From: Monodelphis domestica
Taxonomy: Eukaryota; Chordata; Mammalia; Didelphimorphia; Didelphidae
Reading direction: 5' to 3'
NCBI RefSeq assembly: GCF_027887165.1
Contig: NC_077233.1
Location: forward strand, 177,859,506 to 177,923,505
DNA length: 64,000 nucleotides
This document shows, one piece after another, positions 12,201 through 22,060 of this stretch (the stretch's first letter is position 1; every line of letters starts with the position of its first letter). Under the pieces are notes generated by a model. The model was given only the letters and a program-made list of their open reading frames with translations. It had not been told where the DNA came from and ran no database searches. A program made the position numbers and the translations under genes.

Positions 12201-13069
12201 GCTGCATCCCAAAAGGTTTGAAAGGATGTTTCGCCATTGTCATTTTCCTTGATGAAATTATTAATTGTTTCTATGATTTCTTCTTTAGCTAAACGGTTTT
12301 GGAGTATCATATTGTTTAATTTCCAATTGGTTTTAGATTTGGTTTTCCATGTACCATTACTAATCATTATTTTTATTGCCTTGTGATCTGAGAAGGCTGC
12401 ATTCATTATTTCTGCTTTTTTGCATTTGTGTGCTATGTTTCTGTGACCTAATGTATGGTCAATTTTTGTGAATGTGCCATGTGGTGCTGAGAAGAAGGTG
12501 TATTCCTTTTTATCCCTATTTATTTTTCTCCATATGTCTATTAATTCTAATTTTTCTAAGATTTCATTCACTTCTTTTACCTCTTTCTTATTTATTTTTT
12601 GATTTGATTTATCTAAATTTGATAATGGTTGGTTTAAGTCTCCCACTAGTATGGTTTTATTGTCTATTTCTTCCTTCAATTCTCCTAGTTTCTCCATTAG
12701 AAATTTGGGTGCTATATTATTTGGTGCATACATGTTGATTAATGATATTTCCTCATTGTCTAGAGTCCCTTTTAACAAAATATAATTACCTTCCCTATCC
12801 CTTTTGATCAGGTCTATTTTTGCTTTGGCTTTATCAGATATCATGATTACCACTCCTGCCTTCTTTCTATCAGTTGAGGCCCAGAAGGTCTTACTCCATC
12901 CTTTAATTCTGACCTTGTGGGTGTCAACCCGCCTCATGTGTGTTTCTTGAAGACAACATATGGTAGGGTTTTGGATTCTAATCCATTCAGCTATTCGTCT
13001 ACGTTTTATGGGTGAGTTCATCCCATTCACGTTCAAAGTTATGATTGTCATTTGTGGACTCCCTGGCAT
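9263..13069 (-). CDS. ORF2: L1 ORF2p: endonuclease and reverse transcriptase
   Basis: The 1268-residue protein nicks DNA and reverse-transcribes L1 RNA at the nick (target-primed reverse transcription). Its length is close to human ORF2p (1275 aa). The APE-like endonuclease fills residues 1-240, with N13, E42, D144 and N146 in GDLNQ, D204-H205 in KIDHTLG and S227-D228-H229 all present. The RT core has SPGPDGF, the region around [12 protein letters not shown], and catalytic F699-A-D-D702. A C-terminal Cys-rich motif C-x3-C-x7-H-x4-C lies at residues 1123-1140. The start ATG is chosen because residues 1-20 align with the usual L1 start and a TAA closes the frame 50 bases upstream. No missing key residue was found. 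Expression needs reinitiation or a similar mechanism across the 530-nt spacer. Confidence 0.97.
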   Translation of the reverse strand: MPGSPQMTIITLNVNGMNSPIKRRRIAEWIRIQNPTICCLQETHMRRVDTHKVRIKGWSKTFWASTDRKKAGVVIMISDKAKAKIDLIKRDREGNYILLKGTLDNEEISLINMYAPNNIAPKFLMEKLGELKEEIDNKTILVGDLNQPLSNLDKSNQKINKKEVKEVNEILEKLELIDIWRKINRDKKEYTFFSAPHGTFTKIDHTLGHRNIAHKCKKAEIMNAAFSDHKAIKIMISNGTWKTKSKTNWKLNNMILQNRLAKEEIIETINNFIKENDNGETSFQTFWDAAKAVIRGKFISLKAHINKQGRAEINQLEMQLKKLESDQTKNPQQKTKFEILKIKGEINKIESDRTIELINKTRSWYFEKTNKIDKVLVNLIKKRKEEKQIHSIKDEKGDSTSNEEEIKAIIRNYFAQLYGNKYTNLGEMDEYIQKYKLPRLTEEEIEFLNNPISEIEIHQAIKELPKKKSPGPDGFTCEFYQTFREQLTPILYKLFDIISKEGVLPNSFYDTNMVLIPKPGRSKTEKENYRPISLMNIDAKILNRILAKRLQQVIRRIIHHDQVGFIPGMQGWFNIRKTIHIINHINKQTSKNHMIISIDAEKAFDKIQHPFLLKTLESIGIEGSFLKIINSIYLKPTANIICNGDKLDAFPIRSGVKQGCPLSPLLFDIVLETLAVAIREDKEIEGIRIGKEETKLSLFADDMMVYLKNPRDSTKKLIEIINNFSKVAGYKINPHKSSAFLYISNTAQQQELEREIPFKITLDKIKYLGIYLPRQTQELYEHNYKTLATQLKLDLNNWKNINCSWIGRANIIKMTILPKLIYLFSAIPIELPKYFFTDLEKTITKFIWKNKRSRISREIMKKNTYDGGLAVPDLKLYYKAAVIKTIWYWLRHRKEDQWNRLGESDLSKTVYDKPKDPSFWDKNPLFDKNCWENWKTVWERLGIDQHLTPYTKINSKWVSDLNIKKETISKLGKHRIVYMSDLWEGKGFKTKQDIERITKCKINNFDYIKLKSFCTNKTNITKIRRETTNWEKIFIETSDKGLITHIYNELNQLYKKSSHSPIDKWAREMDRQFSDKEIKTINKHMKKCSTSLIIREMQIKTTLRYHLTPSRLANITAKESNECWRGCGKVGTLIHCWWSCELIQPFWRAIWNYAQRATKEYLPFDPAIALLGLYPKEIMDTKTCTKIFIAALFVVAQNWKTRGCPSIGEWLNKLWYMLVMEYYCAQRNNKVEKFHGDWNNLQEVMQSERSRTRRTLYTETNTLWYNRT

Positions 13070-13599
13070 TTTGATTGCCTTCCCTAATTCTAACCTTTTC
13101 TTCTTCGGCTCTACCTTTTAGTCCAGTGATTTACTTTGAAACAGTCCCCCTTGTCCCCTCCCTTGATGTTTCCCTTTTTAGTCCCTCCCTTTTTGTTCCC
13201 TCCCCCTCCCCCCTCTCTTTCCCTCCCTTTTTGTTCTCCCTCTCCCCCTCCCCCCCTTGGTTTTCCCTTCTCCTTACCCTTGTTGGGTAAGATAGAATTC
13301 AAGATCCCAATGGATCTGGATGTTTTTCCCTCTCAGAGTTGATTTCCCTGAGATTGAGGTTTAAGTAAACCCCCCCCCTCTCTTCCTCTCCTTCTTATAG
13401 GAGTTTTCTTCCCCTCCCCTTCCCCTGTGAATCTTTGTGTGAGAACCATTATTCTACTTGGTCTTTCTTTACCCCCTATTTATACATTACATTTTCCCCA
13501 CATATTAGTATACATAGGTTGATATAAATGTAGTCCTTATAGAAGAGAGTTTGAGTAAAAGAAGATAACATTTTTCCCCTTTCCTTAATATTTACCTTT
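13070..13599 (-). other. L1 inter-ORF spacer with long purine tract
   Basis: 530 bases separate the ORF1 stop from the ORF2 ATG, far more than the roughly 60 of human L1. The sense strand is strongly purine-rich at about 13140-13275 and 13370-13425, with many GGGG and GGGAGGG runs that could form G-quadruplexes. No ATG-initiated ORF of note is present. It could be an internal control region for ORF2 translation, or simply tolerated expansion. Only the length and composition are seen directly. Confidence 0.85.
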
Positions 13600-14523
13600 T
13601 CAGGTATTCCTTGCTCTTTGATTTTCGGTATCAAACTTTCCACAGAGCTCTGGTCTTTTCTTTGCAAAAAGTTGGAAGTCTTCTATTTTGTTGAATGCCC
13701 ATACTTTCCCTTGGAAGTATATAGTCAGTTTTGCTGGGTAGCTGATTCTTGGTTGGAGACCCAGCTCTCTTGCCTTTCTGAAGATCATGTTCCATGCCTT
13801 ACGATCATTCAGCGTAGAACTTGCAAGGTCTTGTGTGACCCTGATTGGCATTCCTTTATATCTAAATTGTCTTTTTCTGGCTTCCTGTAGGATTTTTTCT
13901 TTTGTTTGATAGCTTTGGAATTTGGCAATTACATTCCTGGGAGTTGTCTTTTGGGGGTTTAGTGTAGAAGGTGTTCTGTGAGCTCTGTCAGTGGATGTAT
14001 TGCCCCCTTGTTCTAGAATCTCTGGGCAATTTTCTTTGATTATATCTTGTATCACCATGTCCAGTTTGGTGTTTATTTCTGGCTTTTCTGGGAGTCCAAT
14101 TATTCTTAAATTTTCTCTTCTCCCCCTGTTTTCCAGATCTATCACCTTGTCGGTGAGATATTTTATGTTCTCTTCTAATTTCTTGGTGTTTTGGCTTTGC
14201 TTTATTAGTTCTTGCTTTAAAGCCTGGTTTTCTTTTACAGTTTGGTCAAACTGGTTTTGTAGATGCGTGAATTTCTTTTGCATCATTTCCCACTTTTCCT
14301 CCCAGAGGGCTTCCATCTTTTTGGTCCTTTCTGATTCAAATTCTTCATGTGTTTGTGGAGAGTTTCTATTTCCTTTGGAAGATTTTGGAGAATTTTCTTG
14401 TATATCTTCTTCTATCTGCTCTGTATTTTGTATTTTGGCTCCATAGAATGTGTCCAGAGTCGCCCCTTTCTTCTTATTTTTCTTGGTATTTTGGGGCTTC
14501 TGTGCTTCTGTAGAGTTTGTCAT
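13600..14523 (-). CDS. ORF1: L1 ORF1p RNA-binding chaperone
   Basis: This 307-residue protein coats L1 RNA as trimers. Residues 1-60 are polar and Lys/Ser-rich. About 62-132 form a heptad-like coiled coil (KKMEALWEEKWEM onward). The RRM begins at about 133 with RRENLRIIGLPE and includes TPRNVIAKF near 194. The C-terminal domain has LGLQPRISYPAKL at 254-266 and ends with RPELCGKF. The length is a little under human ORF1p (338 aa), mainly in the N-terminal part. The ATG at 14523 is the first in frame. An older, broken relative lies at 52185-52785. Confidence 0.96.
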   Translation of the reverse strand: MTNSTEAQKPQNTKKNKKKGATLDTFYGAKIQNTEQIEEDIQENSPKSSKGNRNSPQTHEEFESERTKKMEALWEEKWEMMQKKFTHLQNQFDQTVKENQALKQELIKQSQNTKKLEENIKYLTDKVIDLENRGRRENLRIIGLPEKPEINTKLDMVIQDIIKENCPEILEQGGNTSTDRAHRTPSTLNPQKTTPRNVIAKFQSYQTKEKILQEARKRQFRYKGMPIRVTQDLASSTLNDRKAWNMIFRKARELGLQPRISYPAKLTIYFQGKVWAFNKIEDFQLFAKKRPELCGKFDTENQRARNT

Positions 14524-15224
14524 CTCTGAACGTGGAGGATTGGCTTTTCTTGTCTTTGTCTGGTGATCAGAGGCTTTAGTCCTGGGCAGATGTTGGTTCT
14601 ATGAGCGTTCCCTGGGTTAAACTGAATATGCCTCACTGGAACTGGAATGGAAGGGTCGGACCACGAGGCCACACTCTCCCCCTGGCTCGATTTCCGGAAG
14701 TTGCCTTCAGAATCCCTGGCCGTCAGGCTGTTTCCTCGGCCTGCGGGGGGATGGGCTGCCGCTTCCCCAAGCTCTGAGAGCACAGACTTTCACTGAGACT
14801 TGGATAGCAGGATCCAGCCCGTGAGGCTGTCTTGCCCGCCCTGAGGGTTGCTGTTGTTTTGACCAGCTCTCTGCAGTGGAGGCCCCAGGCAGTAACTTTC
14901 ACCCGGACTGGGACTTGGGTAGAAGACCCTGAGGGTTGTTGTTCCTCAGACCCTGCTCTCTGAGCCCGGCTCGGCTGCCGCTTCCGGGAGCCTTGGACTC
15001 TGCGCTCCTACCCCTGAGGTCCGAGGGATCTCGGGTTCTGGCTTTTAAGGGGAGCCGTACCTTTTGAACCGGGTCCAGGTCCAGGAGGAGAGTTCCCAGG
15101 GTCTGTGCTGTTGATCGTTTTGAATTTCGGCGCCTTAGGAGCTTCTAGTTTGAGATCGGTCGGGAAGGGTTTTCCGGAGATCTGAACTTCAGCTTTCTCT
15201 AAGCCGCCATCTTAACCGGAAGAA
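14524..15224 (-). promoter_or_regulatory. L1 5' UTR and internal promoter
   Basis: About 700 bp, visibly richer in G, C and CpG than the surrounding DNA, as expected of an internal Pol II promoter. It starts right at the target duplication. Non-coding as far as can be seen: an 87-codon open frame that ends at 14520 has no ATG. Confidence 0.85.
15203..15222 (-). promoter_or_regulatory. YY1-like and ETS-like sites at the L1 5' end
   Basis: On the sense strand the first about 20 bases hold TTCCGG (ETS-like) then AAGATGGCGGC (15213-15203), which matches the YY1 consensus. A YY1 site at +13 to +21 positions transcription start in human L1, so the placement here supports a complete 5' end. Confidence 0.75.
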
Positions 15225-15241
15225 GAGTATAAATAAATATT
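15225..15241. repeat. Right target-site duplication of the young L1
   Basis: Exact copy of 8902-8918, at the 5' end of the element. Confidence 0.95.
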
Positions 15242-15845
15242 ATACTTTGTAATGAAATTTATAAGTATAATTATGAGTGTTTTTGTTTTTAATGTGATTA
15301 TATTATTTTCCTAAAATTGATATGTCCTTATATCCTAAGTATGATAAGTCTAACTTGGTTATTGTGAATAATTTGATGACTATGTATAATAAAGCTATAT
15401 TATTTTAGTATTTTTGCTAGTTTTACTTTAAAATTTTCAACATTAATTAATAATATTGATTCATAATTCTTTTCTGTACTTTTCCTTTCTTGCTTTAAGT
15501 ATTTGAAATATACATGCCTCATAAAAGGAGTCTTGTTGAGTATTTTGTTTCTGAGAATAATTTGTCTTGCAAAGTTATCATTTATTTATTAGATATTTGA
15601 TAAAAATTCACTCATAAATCTCTATGGATCAAGGTTCCCCTCCCCTGTTCCTGCCATGAGAATTCCCTTACGTTTTTTTTAAGTTTCAGATTCTGAGTCT
15701 GATTAAGATTTCTCATTCATTTTTTCTTAGTTTGGGTATTTTTGGTAGCTACTCCTTGTAACTCCTTGGTTTTCTTGGCACATAGATGTGTATAGTAGGT
15801 TCTTATTATTTCTTTTCATTTTAGTTTTCATCATGTTTTTGTCCT
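15242..15845 (-). mobile_element. Ancient L1 ORF2 relic, piece 3
   Basis: Resumes the old L1 after the young insertion. 'gtataagtctaacttggttattgtgaa'-type wording near 15340-15375 parallels 11370-11400 of the intact ORF2. The colinear order across the young L1 confirms the nesting. Confidence 0.65.
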
Positions 15846-16101
15846 TTGTTGTTGCTATTTAGTCACTTCAGTCATGTCCAACTCTTCCTGACCCCATTTG
15901 GAGTTTTTTTGGCAAAGATACTGTAGTGGTATGCCATTTTCTTTTCTAGCTCATCTCACAGATGAGGAAACTGAGGTCAACATGGCTAAGTGACTTGCCC
16001 AGGGTCACACAGCTAGTAAGTGTCTGAATCTGAATTTGAACTCAGCTCTTTCTGACCCCAGACTCAGGACTCTATCCATTTTACCACCTGGATGCCCTGT
16101 G
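15846..16101 (-). mobile_element. Mar-1-type SINE
   Basis: Antisense copy with 'gttgttgctatttagtcac' (tail), 'cagatgaggaaactgagg', 'gtcacacagctagtaagtg', 'tttgaactcagctctttctgac' and 'ggactctatccattttaccacc'. Near full length and inserted in the old L1. Confidence 0.8.
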
Positions 16102-16500
16102 ATTTCACCTATTTCTCTATTTTAGTTATTAGATATTTTGCCCTCTTCTTTTATATCAGATTAGCTAAAAGTTTATCAATTGTTAGTTTTTCCAAACATT
16201 GACTTTCTTTTTTTTTTTCATTTTATTTATTCTCCTCTAATTTTCAAGATTTCCTCTTTTGGGTTTTTAGAGGTTTGCTTATTTGTTGGTTTTTCTCATT
16301 TTAAAAACTGCATATTTAATTCATTTTCCTCTCTTTATCTATGATAAGGCATGTTTTCAGATACATAATATTTCCTCTGATGATTACTTATTCTGCATCT
16401 CTCAAATTTTGGTATGTCGTTATCATTCTTCAAATCTCAAAATACCAGTTCTTAGTTATCAGGTTAAGCCTCATATTTTCTACTTAGAGTTGATTAGGTA
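16102..16500 (-). mobile_element. Ancient L1 ORF2 relic, piece 4
   Basis: Parallels 12000-12250 of the intact ORF2 antisense text ('tctaattttcaagatttcctc', 'aatatttcctctgatgattac', 'catctctcaaattttggtatg'). It is the most 5' visible part of the old element. The 72-codon frame at 16283-16501 is a shadow. Confidence 0.6.
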
Positions 16501-17055
16501 ATCTCTCCCAGAATCAAAATATGATATTTGGAGAATTTGAACTTAGATATTATGTTAAATTCTAATCTATATGCATATTTCATTTGAAATAGACTAGCTA
16601 ACTATCTTCTTGGAGGAAGCACTATTTCTCTAAATAAATGCCTTGCAAATAAATCTAACAAAGTATGCACACTAACTCAATTTATCAGTTCAGCTAAAGG
16701 TGATCAGACCTCAGTGAAATGATTCACACTAAATAAATTCACAAGAGACTGCTTTACAAACCTGAATGTCAATTTATTAATTTACAATGAGTTTTTATCA
16801 CTGCCAAGTACACTTGCTGTTCTCAGCAGGGAAACCTACTTGAATCATCAAATTAAGATCTGAAGGTTCCTTGGTAAATATGGAATCAGAGCAAAGGGAG
16901 TTTGGATAGTCTTCAGGTGTGTATTTTCATCCAGCTTTGGTCACCTTGTAGACTACATTCTCCACCAGTATTATATCACCTACTTGTTATGATTAATCAG
17001 AAGTTTATTGAATGAAATTACCTCCATTGTTCAATTAATCTTACATAATCTTGGC
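16501..17055. other. No recognised feature
   Basis: Some 550 bp of AT-rich, apparently single-copy sequence. Confidence 0.4.

Positions 17056-17126
<71 letters not shown>
17056..17126. repeat. (TA)n(CA)n microsatellite
   Basis: Compound run of alternating purine-pyrimidine, about 70 bp. Confidence 0.95.
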
Positions 17127-17656
17127 GGAAAGCCTTGAAGACAACATTTTGGTTTACAGAACAAATCCTTTTTTAATAATCCACAAAAATTCAGTGGGAT
17201 TGACTTTTGCATCAATTATGTGACTGTAAATAGAATTTGCTATAGAATATCATTTGTGAAAACAATTCTTCTTTATACCCCCTTTAGGAATGCCCTTGAT
17301 GGTGTACTTATAGATTCTGCTCTTATAAATTTTGTAGAAATATGGATTGCAGAATATTTTTAGTCACTTTTTTGGATAATAATTAGCTCTGCAATATTTT
17401 GTGATCAAATGCAAAAATAAAGTTTTTCATTGTCTATTTCCTCAAGGTACTCAATACCTCAGCAACCCCTACTTCCAGGCATTTTAATCCCAGAAATAAG
17501 GAAAAACTCATATATTTACTCATCTAGAGTGTATGAGACATGATTTTATCTTATTGCCTTTTATCATTGTTCATACTTTCCTAGCATATGAATAAACAAA
17601 TTTTAAAAGAAATATTTTGTTTAAATTATTCTAAGCACTTTTGATATGATTATAGT
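17127..17656. other. No recognised feature
   Basis: About 530 bp between two compound microsatellites, no repeat text recognised. Confidence 0.4.
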
Positions 17657-17705
17657 CATATATATATGACTATATATGTATATATATACACACACACACA
17701 CACAC

Positions 17706-17736
<31 letters not shown>

Positions 17737-17740
17737 TATA
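17657..17740. repeat. (TA)n(CA)n(TA)n microsatellite
   Basis: Second compound alternating run, structured like the one 600 bp upstream. Confidence 0.95.
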
Positions 17741-17741
17741 A

Positions 17742-17810
17742 ACAGTCCCTACAATCAAGAAAATTATATTCCAGTGGAGGAGACAATGCACATAAAGAAG
17801 GGTTGACCAA
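17742..17810 (-). mobile_element. L2 3' fragment
   Basis: The wording 'cagtccctacaatcaagaaaa ... tggaggagacaatgcac' fits antisense L2 just inside its 3' end. Confidence 0.5.
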
Positions 17811-18429
17811 AGAGGGGCAACTTGGCTTGAAAAGTCATTGATTGATATCATAGGGGAGCAGATTAATACATCTAACCCAACAATTGAAGAGCTTAACTGA
17901 TCATGGTTTGTTTCCAGGCCTGGAGGGGAAGGATAGGCGAAGGTAACCCTAAGGTAGAAGGCAAGGCTGTGGAAGAGAAATTCACAGAGGGAGGAATGTT
18001 TCCCCAATGTCAAAAACACTTCCAAGGCACTTATAAAACATGCTGTTGCCATAGCCACTGGCTCAATCTTTATTTTCATGCTCTTAACTTCCAGATCAGT
18101 CTTTTAAACCACACTAATCAATATGCAATGACCCTAAGACTACTTACTATTTCTCCTAAACATCTGTGTTGAACTGCAAATAGATGTTTCTCTTAAAGGA
18201 TGAGAAAGAAAATTTCTGAGAAGGGTCACACATCTATGTCTCCCTTTTTCCTCCTCAGTTCCATAGCATCTCAGAATATAATATGTATGTGTCCCCCAAA
18301 TCTGGTAAATGAAAGATAAATACTTGCTAATGATGGTTTTTTTTTTTGGTAGTTTTCTTCCATCATAAGCTTAAGTAATCAATTCCTAATCCAAGCTTAG
18401 TTGTAACTTGTAAATACCCTTAGTCAGAA
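17811..18429. other. No recognised feature
   Basis: Around 620 bp without a repeat I can name. A frame of 89 codons at 17903-18172 has no recognisable domain. Confidence 0.4.
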
Positions 18430-18660
18430 TCATCAAAACCCACTAGAGGCACCAGCCATCAGACTGCTCCTAGGTCCCAGTTAGGACAGTCTCCGGTGTT
18501 CCCCACAGGCAGAAATGTGAGCATTCCATGTTTGTTTGAGAATAATGATGACTGATGGAAACTTACCAGAAAGCCTCTTAAGACAGAGACACTTGGCCTC
18601 CAGATGGACAGGGAAAGAACCTTGTTATGGGCAAAACTATGAAACATTCTTACTAGAACC
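18430..18660. repeat. Unclassified repeat, copy 1
   Basis: Shares an ordered run of words with 19425-19610, for example 'aatgatgactgatggaaac' against 'agtgatgattgatggaacc', then 'ccagaaagcc' against 'ccagaatgcc'. The family is unknown. Confidence 0.5.
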
Positions 18661-18794
18661 TTTAGGAATTGAATTGATAGTTTCCTCCTATAGGGTTTGA
18701 GAGTATATGTATTTATACATAGTGCATATATGTATAAAATTCAATAGTTAATACAATTCATTTGCATGTATTGATGAGCGTCTTATTAGAGTAA

Positions 18795-19240
18795 ATTAGA
18801 CCAAATAAGCACACATGACCCTGTATAAGTTATTTAATTTTTCAGTGCTGTAGAAAACTCTGTATGTTGCATACGTTATAGAGAATATCTTTGCCTATAT
18901 TGATAGAAGGAGATTCCTCATTTAAGAGTTCCCTGTGCCAGTGAAATCAGTGATCTAGTTCTTTCCCTACATAAGTGACTTTGTATTCTAAAAAGTACTC
19001 CTATCATCCTCCAATTTCATTGTCAGTATGTGGGTGTGTGAGTATAGAGGGAGTGGTGATCAACTCACCTTATTCTAGTTGCATCGATTTTGTCAGCAAC
19101 TTCCCTTATTATTCTTGGTGCATTCATTTTATTCTTGCAAGAGCTTTCCAATTCCATTTAATCAAAATTATCCCTTTTATCTTTTGTGAACATTGCTATC
19201 TCTTATTTGGTTAAAACTTTCCCCTTAACCAGAGTTCTAA
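18795..19240. repeat. Composite THER-like SINE + L1 segment, copy 2
   Basis: Matches 7060-7470 over about 410 bp, including both the SINE 3' part (18840-18975) and the junction into sequence ending in an antisense L1 piece ('gcaagagctttccaattcc'). I judge identity at about 85% by eye. Two independent insertions would be unlikely to share the junction. Confidence 0.7.
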
Positions 19241-19424
19241 AAGGAGTTGAATATTTTGGATTTATATTTATGAATGACATCTCATACCTTCATGACCATT
19301 CATTTTCATTCTTTGCTGTATCATTATTCAGGTGCTACTTCAAGGTACACTGTCTGAGGGTGTCCTTGGAGGCCCTATCTTTTCTTTTTTCTTTTTTTCC
19401 TTTTGATGATTCCATGATTTCAAC

Positions 19425-19610
19425 TATCATCCCTATGCAGCTTATTCCCAAATCCAGTCCTAGTTTACTTGAGAGTAGTGATGATTGATGGAACCTTGCC
19501 AGAATGCCACCTTGGAAAAAGACATATGGTTTCATGATCTTTGCTGAGCATGGAAGGAACTATTGTCAGAAGCACATGTATAAGACATGCTTACAAGACC
19601 TTTTGAAATC
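19425..19610. repeat. Unclassified repeat, copy 2
   Basis: Partner of 18430-18660, lying on the other side of the composite segment. Confidence 0.5.
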
Positions 19611-19652
19611 AGGTTGTTTCTTTGTTACTAAAGAATCTGATGTTTATATTGT

Positions 19653-19853
19653 GTTTTTTTTTTCCCAAACCCTTACCTTCTGTCTTGGAATCAATACTGT
19701 GTATTGGTTCCAAGGCAGAAGAGTGGTAAGGGCTAGGCAATGGGGGTTAAGTTACTTGCCCAGGGTCACACAGTTGGGAAGTGTCTGAGACCAGATTTGA
19801 ACCTAGGACCTCCTGTCTCTAGGCCTGGCTTTCAATGCTACCAGCTTGCCCCC
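19653..19853 (-). mobile_element. SINE1/Opo-1-like element with target duplication
   Basis: Full-length antisense copy from the T-run to the complement of the ggggcagc start. An exact 12-bp duplication TGTTTATATTGT lies at 19641-19652 and 19854-19865. Fairly young copy. Confidence 0.92.
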
Positions 19854-19865
19854 TGTTTATATTGT

Positions 19866-20754
19866 TAAATGATCAATAAAGTTTGATTTTATGAATTGAT
19901 GAACATAAGTTTTATTTGTGTACAGTAGTCGCTAATAAGCATATGAAGGAAAAAGTCTTTTTTTGTGTTTGTATACTGTGTACTGCAACAGTCCATAGAT
20001 AATAGAGGAAATTTTAAAAGAGGATGAATGAGAAACGTTTCAGGAGCCCATGTGAGGAGAAGCTAATATTGCATCTGGCTGCCTATCAATTGGGGACCAG
20101 CCAGTGGAGGGATCCAACTAGGCTTCATTTAGTTTCTAGAAGATCACTGAAGAATTCACAAATGTAATAAGTGGGACTTGCTAAGGAAGCAGTCACATGA
20201 GGAAAATAGAATGGTGAACTGAGACAGAAATCATTCCTTTTCATTAATATTTTTCTCCTGAAATGAAAAGGACTTGGTAGCAGTCTCAAATCAATGTGCT
20301 CTTTGGTAATACCTGGGCCCAAAAATTCTAGTAGAAGGAGTTGAGATTTCAAACCTCACTACAAATGCAAGTTAAAGGAAATCATAAAGGCACCATTGCT
20401 AATTTCATTTTCAATGTAGTAAAGAATCAATTTAACCTATTATGAGTGAGTAAGGATTCTTTAGGTAATGAGAAGGTGATTAAAAAAAAAAAATTAGAGT
20501 CTGAAAAGATGGTGGCCAAGCCATGAAAGATTTATGGTTTATTAGAGCTATTTAGACCAATAGACAGAAATTGGGCCTGGGTCATTGAAAGGAAATGTTA
20601 GGAGGTTCAGAAATCTAGTAGATCCTGTCCATGCATGAACTAAAGGACTTTGAACTCAGAAAGGCTAGATACTGCTTCATGCCATCTGGTGGTCTACTTC
20701 TGTTTATAGCCTTTCTAGTAATTCTCCCACAAAACATCTAGAGCATGCAAAACA
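19866..20754. other. No recognised feature
   Basis: About 890 bp of unannotated DNA. No exon-like frame or repeat recognised. Confidence 0.4.
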
Positions 20755-20925
20755 AGTAATCACATCATTGTATTACTCTTCACATATAGATAAACAAACT
20801 AAGTTTCAGAGAAATGAAGTGACAATCCTGAACCCATGTAGTAAGGGCCAAACTGAGATTGCAACCTAGGAACTTTGACGCCTAATGAGACATTTATTCT
20901 CCTATACCACATTGCCTCTATTGGG
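20755..20925 (-). mobile_element. MIR-like SINE fragment
   Basis: Antisense MIR order: 'aactaagtttcagagaaatgaagtgac', then 'cctaggaactttgac' and a 'ataccacattgcctct' end. Confidence 0.55.
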
Positions 20926-21039
20926 TAAACATTCTTTTTATGTTTAGTAATAGAGAATTGATATTTCTAATATTCTCTGTAAATATGGTGGAGTAGGGGG
21001 ACATGAGTGATAGTGGTGACCCATCTTGTTCTGGAGTTA

Positions 21040-21230
21040 GGATCATTAACCCAAAACTAAAAGGAATATTAAAGATGATCCCAACACTCTCACTTGGGGA
21101 ATTTGAGGAAACAGTTCCAGAGAGATTAAGTGATTTGCTTGGCATACAAGTAGTAGGTGGCAGGGTTGGCAGGGATTCAAACTCAGGATCTATTACTCCA
21201 AGTTCAACACTTGGGTAATTGTGCCTTATT
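21040..21230 (-). mobile_element. MIR-like SINE fragment
   Basis: 'gaggaaacagttccagagag', 'attaagtgatttgcttgg', 'ttcaaactcaggatctattac' in antisense order. Old. Confidence 0.6.
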
Positions 21231-21555
21231 CACTGATTATATAATATATAAAGTTGTGACTATGAAGTACTATGTCTTTTAAAAAAATAGGCATTTGGAA
21301 AACTGTACATTTTCTGAATGTAATGTACTTCAACATCTCAGAAAAGTGACTAAAGAGCCCACTACACAATCTTCTATGCATTTTTAATGGTGACGTCTTC
21401 AATTATTTCAAAGGTAGGCTTGATTTTATAGAAGAATTAAAAGTTATTTGAAATCAAGACTGCAAAAAAATGGTGAAGAATCAAATTAGGAAATTGTGTG
21501 ATTGATTACAAACAAAAAAGACCACCAATTGTGTTTGCGTGTATATATAGTTATG

Positions 21556-21558
<3 letters not shown>

Positions 21559-21593
<35 letters not shown>
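21559..21593. repeat. (GA)n microsatellite
   Basis: Plain dinucleotide run of about 35 bp. Confidence 0.95.
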
Positions 21594-21594
<1 letters not shown>

Positions 21595-21609
21595 CTATTT
21601 GAAGAGAAT

Positions 21610-21700
21610 TGCCTTACTTTGTCTTTGTATTCCTAGTAAATAGCATATTACTTGGCACATAGTGGGTAGTTAATAAATATTTGTTGATTGATTGAACAAT
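21610..21700 (+). mobile_element. L2 3' end
   Basis: 'ttactttgtctttgtattccta', 'ttggcacatagtgggtag' and 'taataaatatttgttgattg' are the standard L2 3' terminus. Confidence 0.75.
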
Positions 21701-21934
21701 AACAGGAAGAACTATAAATTAATAAGATACTTTCTTGTGTGATTTATAAATTGATTCTGAAGGTATTTCCAAGATCAGGAATAGATATAGTTGGACAAAA
21801 GGAACCACCATGGTAATAAGTACATGACCTATTGAGGTGATATCTTTGACATGGACAAAATTTATTTGCATTTTTGTTGAGAAGGGAAGAAAATTAGTTA
21901 TTTAAATCTTACTCTTCTACATGTGTTGTCTTCC

Positions 21935-22060
21935 CTGTTAGAATGTAAATGTTTTAAAAATAAGGCCAATCTTCACTTTCATGAGTATTTAGCACAGTAT
22001 TTGATTTAGATGCTAATAAAAGATTAATGGTAGGTGCTTAATAAATTCTTTTTCATTTAT
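21935..22060 (+). mobile_element. L2 3' end
   Basis: 'gttagaatgtaaatg', 'tatttagcacagtatttg' and 'ggtgcttaataaattc' match a second, more diverged L2 3' end. Confidence 0.6.

Larger units (their letters stand above)
8919..15224 (-). mobile_element. Full-length L1 LINE with both ORFs intact
   Basis: About 6.3 kb with all parts of a complete L1 in order on the minus strand: 5' UTR (15224-14524), ORF1 (14523-13600), spacer (13599-13070), ORF2 (13069-9263), 3' UTR (9262-8926) and a short A tail. It is flanked by a perfect 17-bp target duplication and shows no 5' truncation or internal break. These traits indicate recent insertion and possible autonomy. The A tail is only about 7-9 bases, short for a brand-new insertion. 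It sits inside the RT region of an older L1 in the same orientation. Activity is inferred, not shown. Confidence 0.96.

Noticed and set aside
14520-14792. Upstream frame in the L1 5' UTR whose stop overlaps the ORF1 ATG (ATGA)
   Set aside because: The 87-codon frame starts with GTG and has no ATG after the preceding stop at 14792, so a translated uORF is not supported.
17018-17215. Frame with repeated Cys-Val and Ile-Tyr
   Set aside because: Translation of the TA/CA microsatellite.
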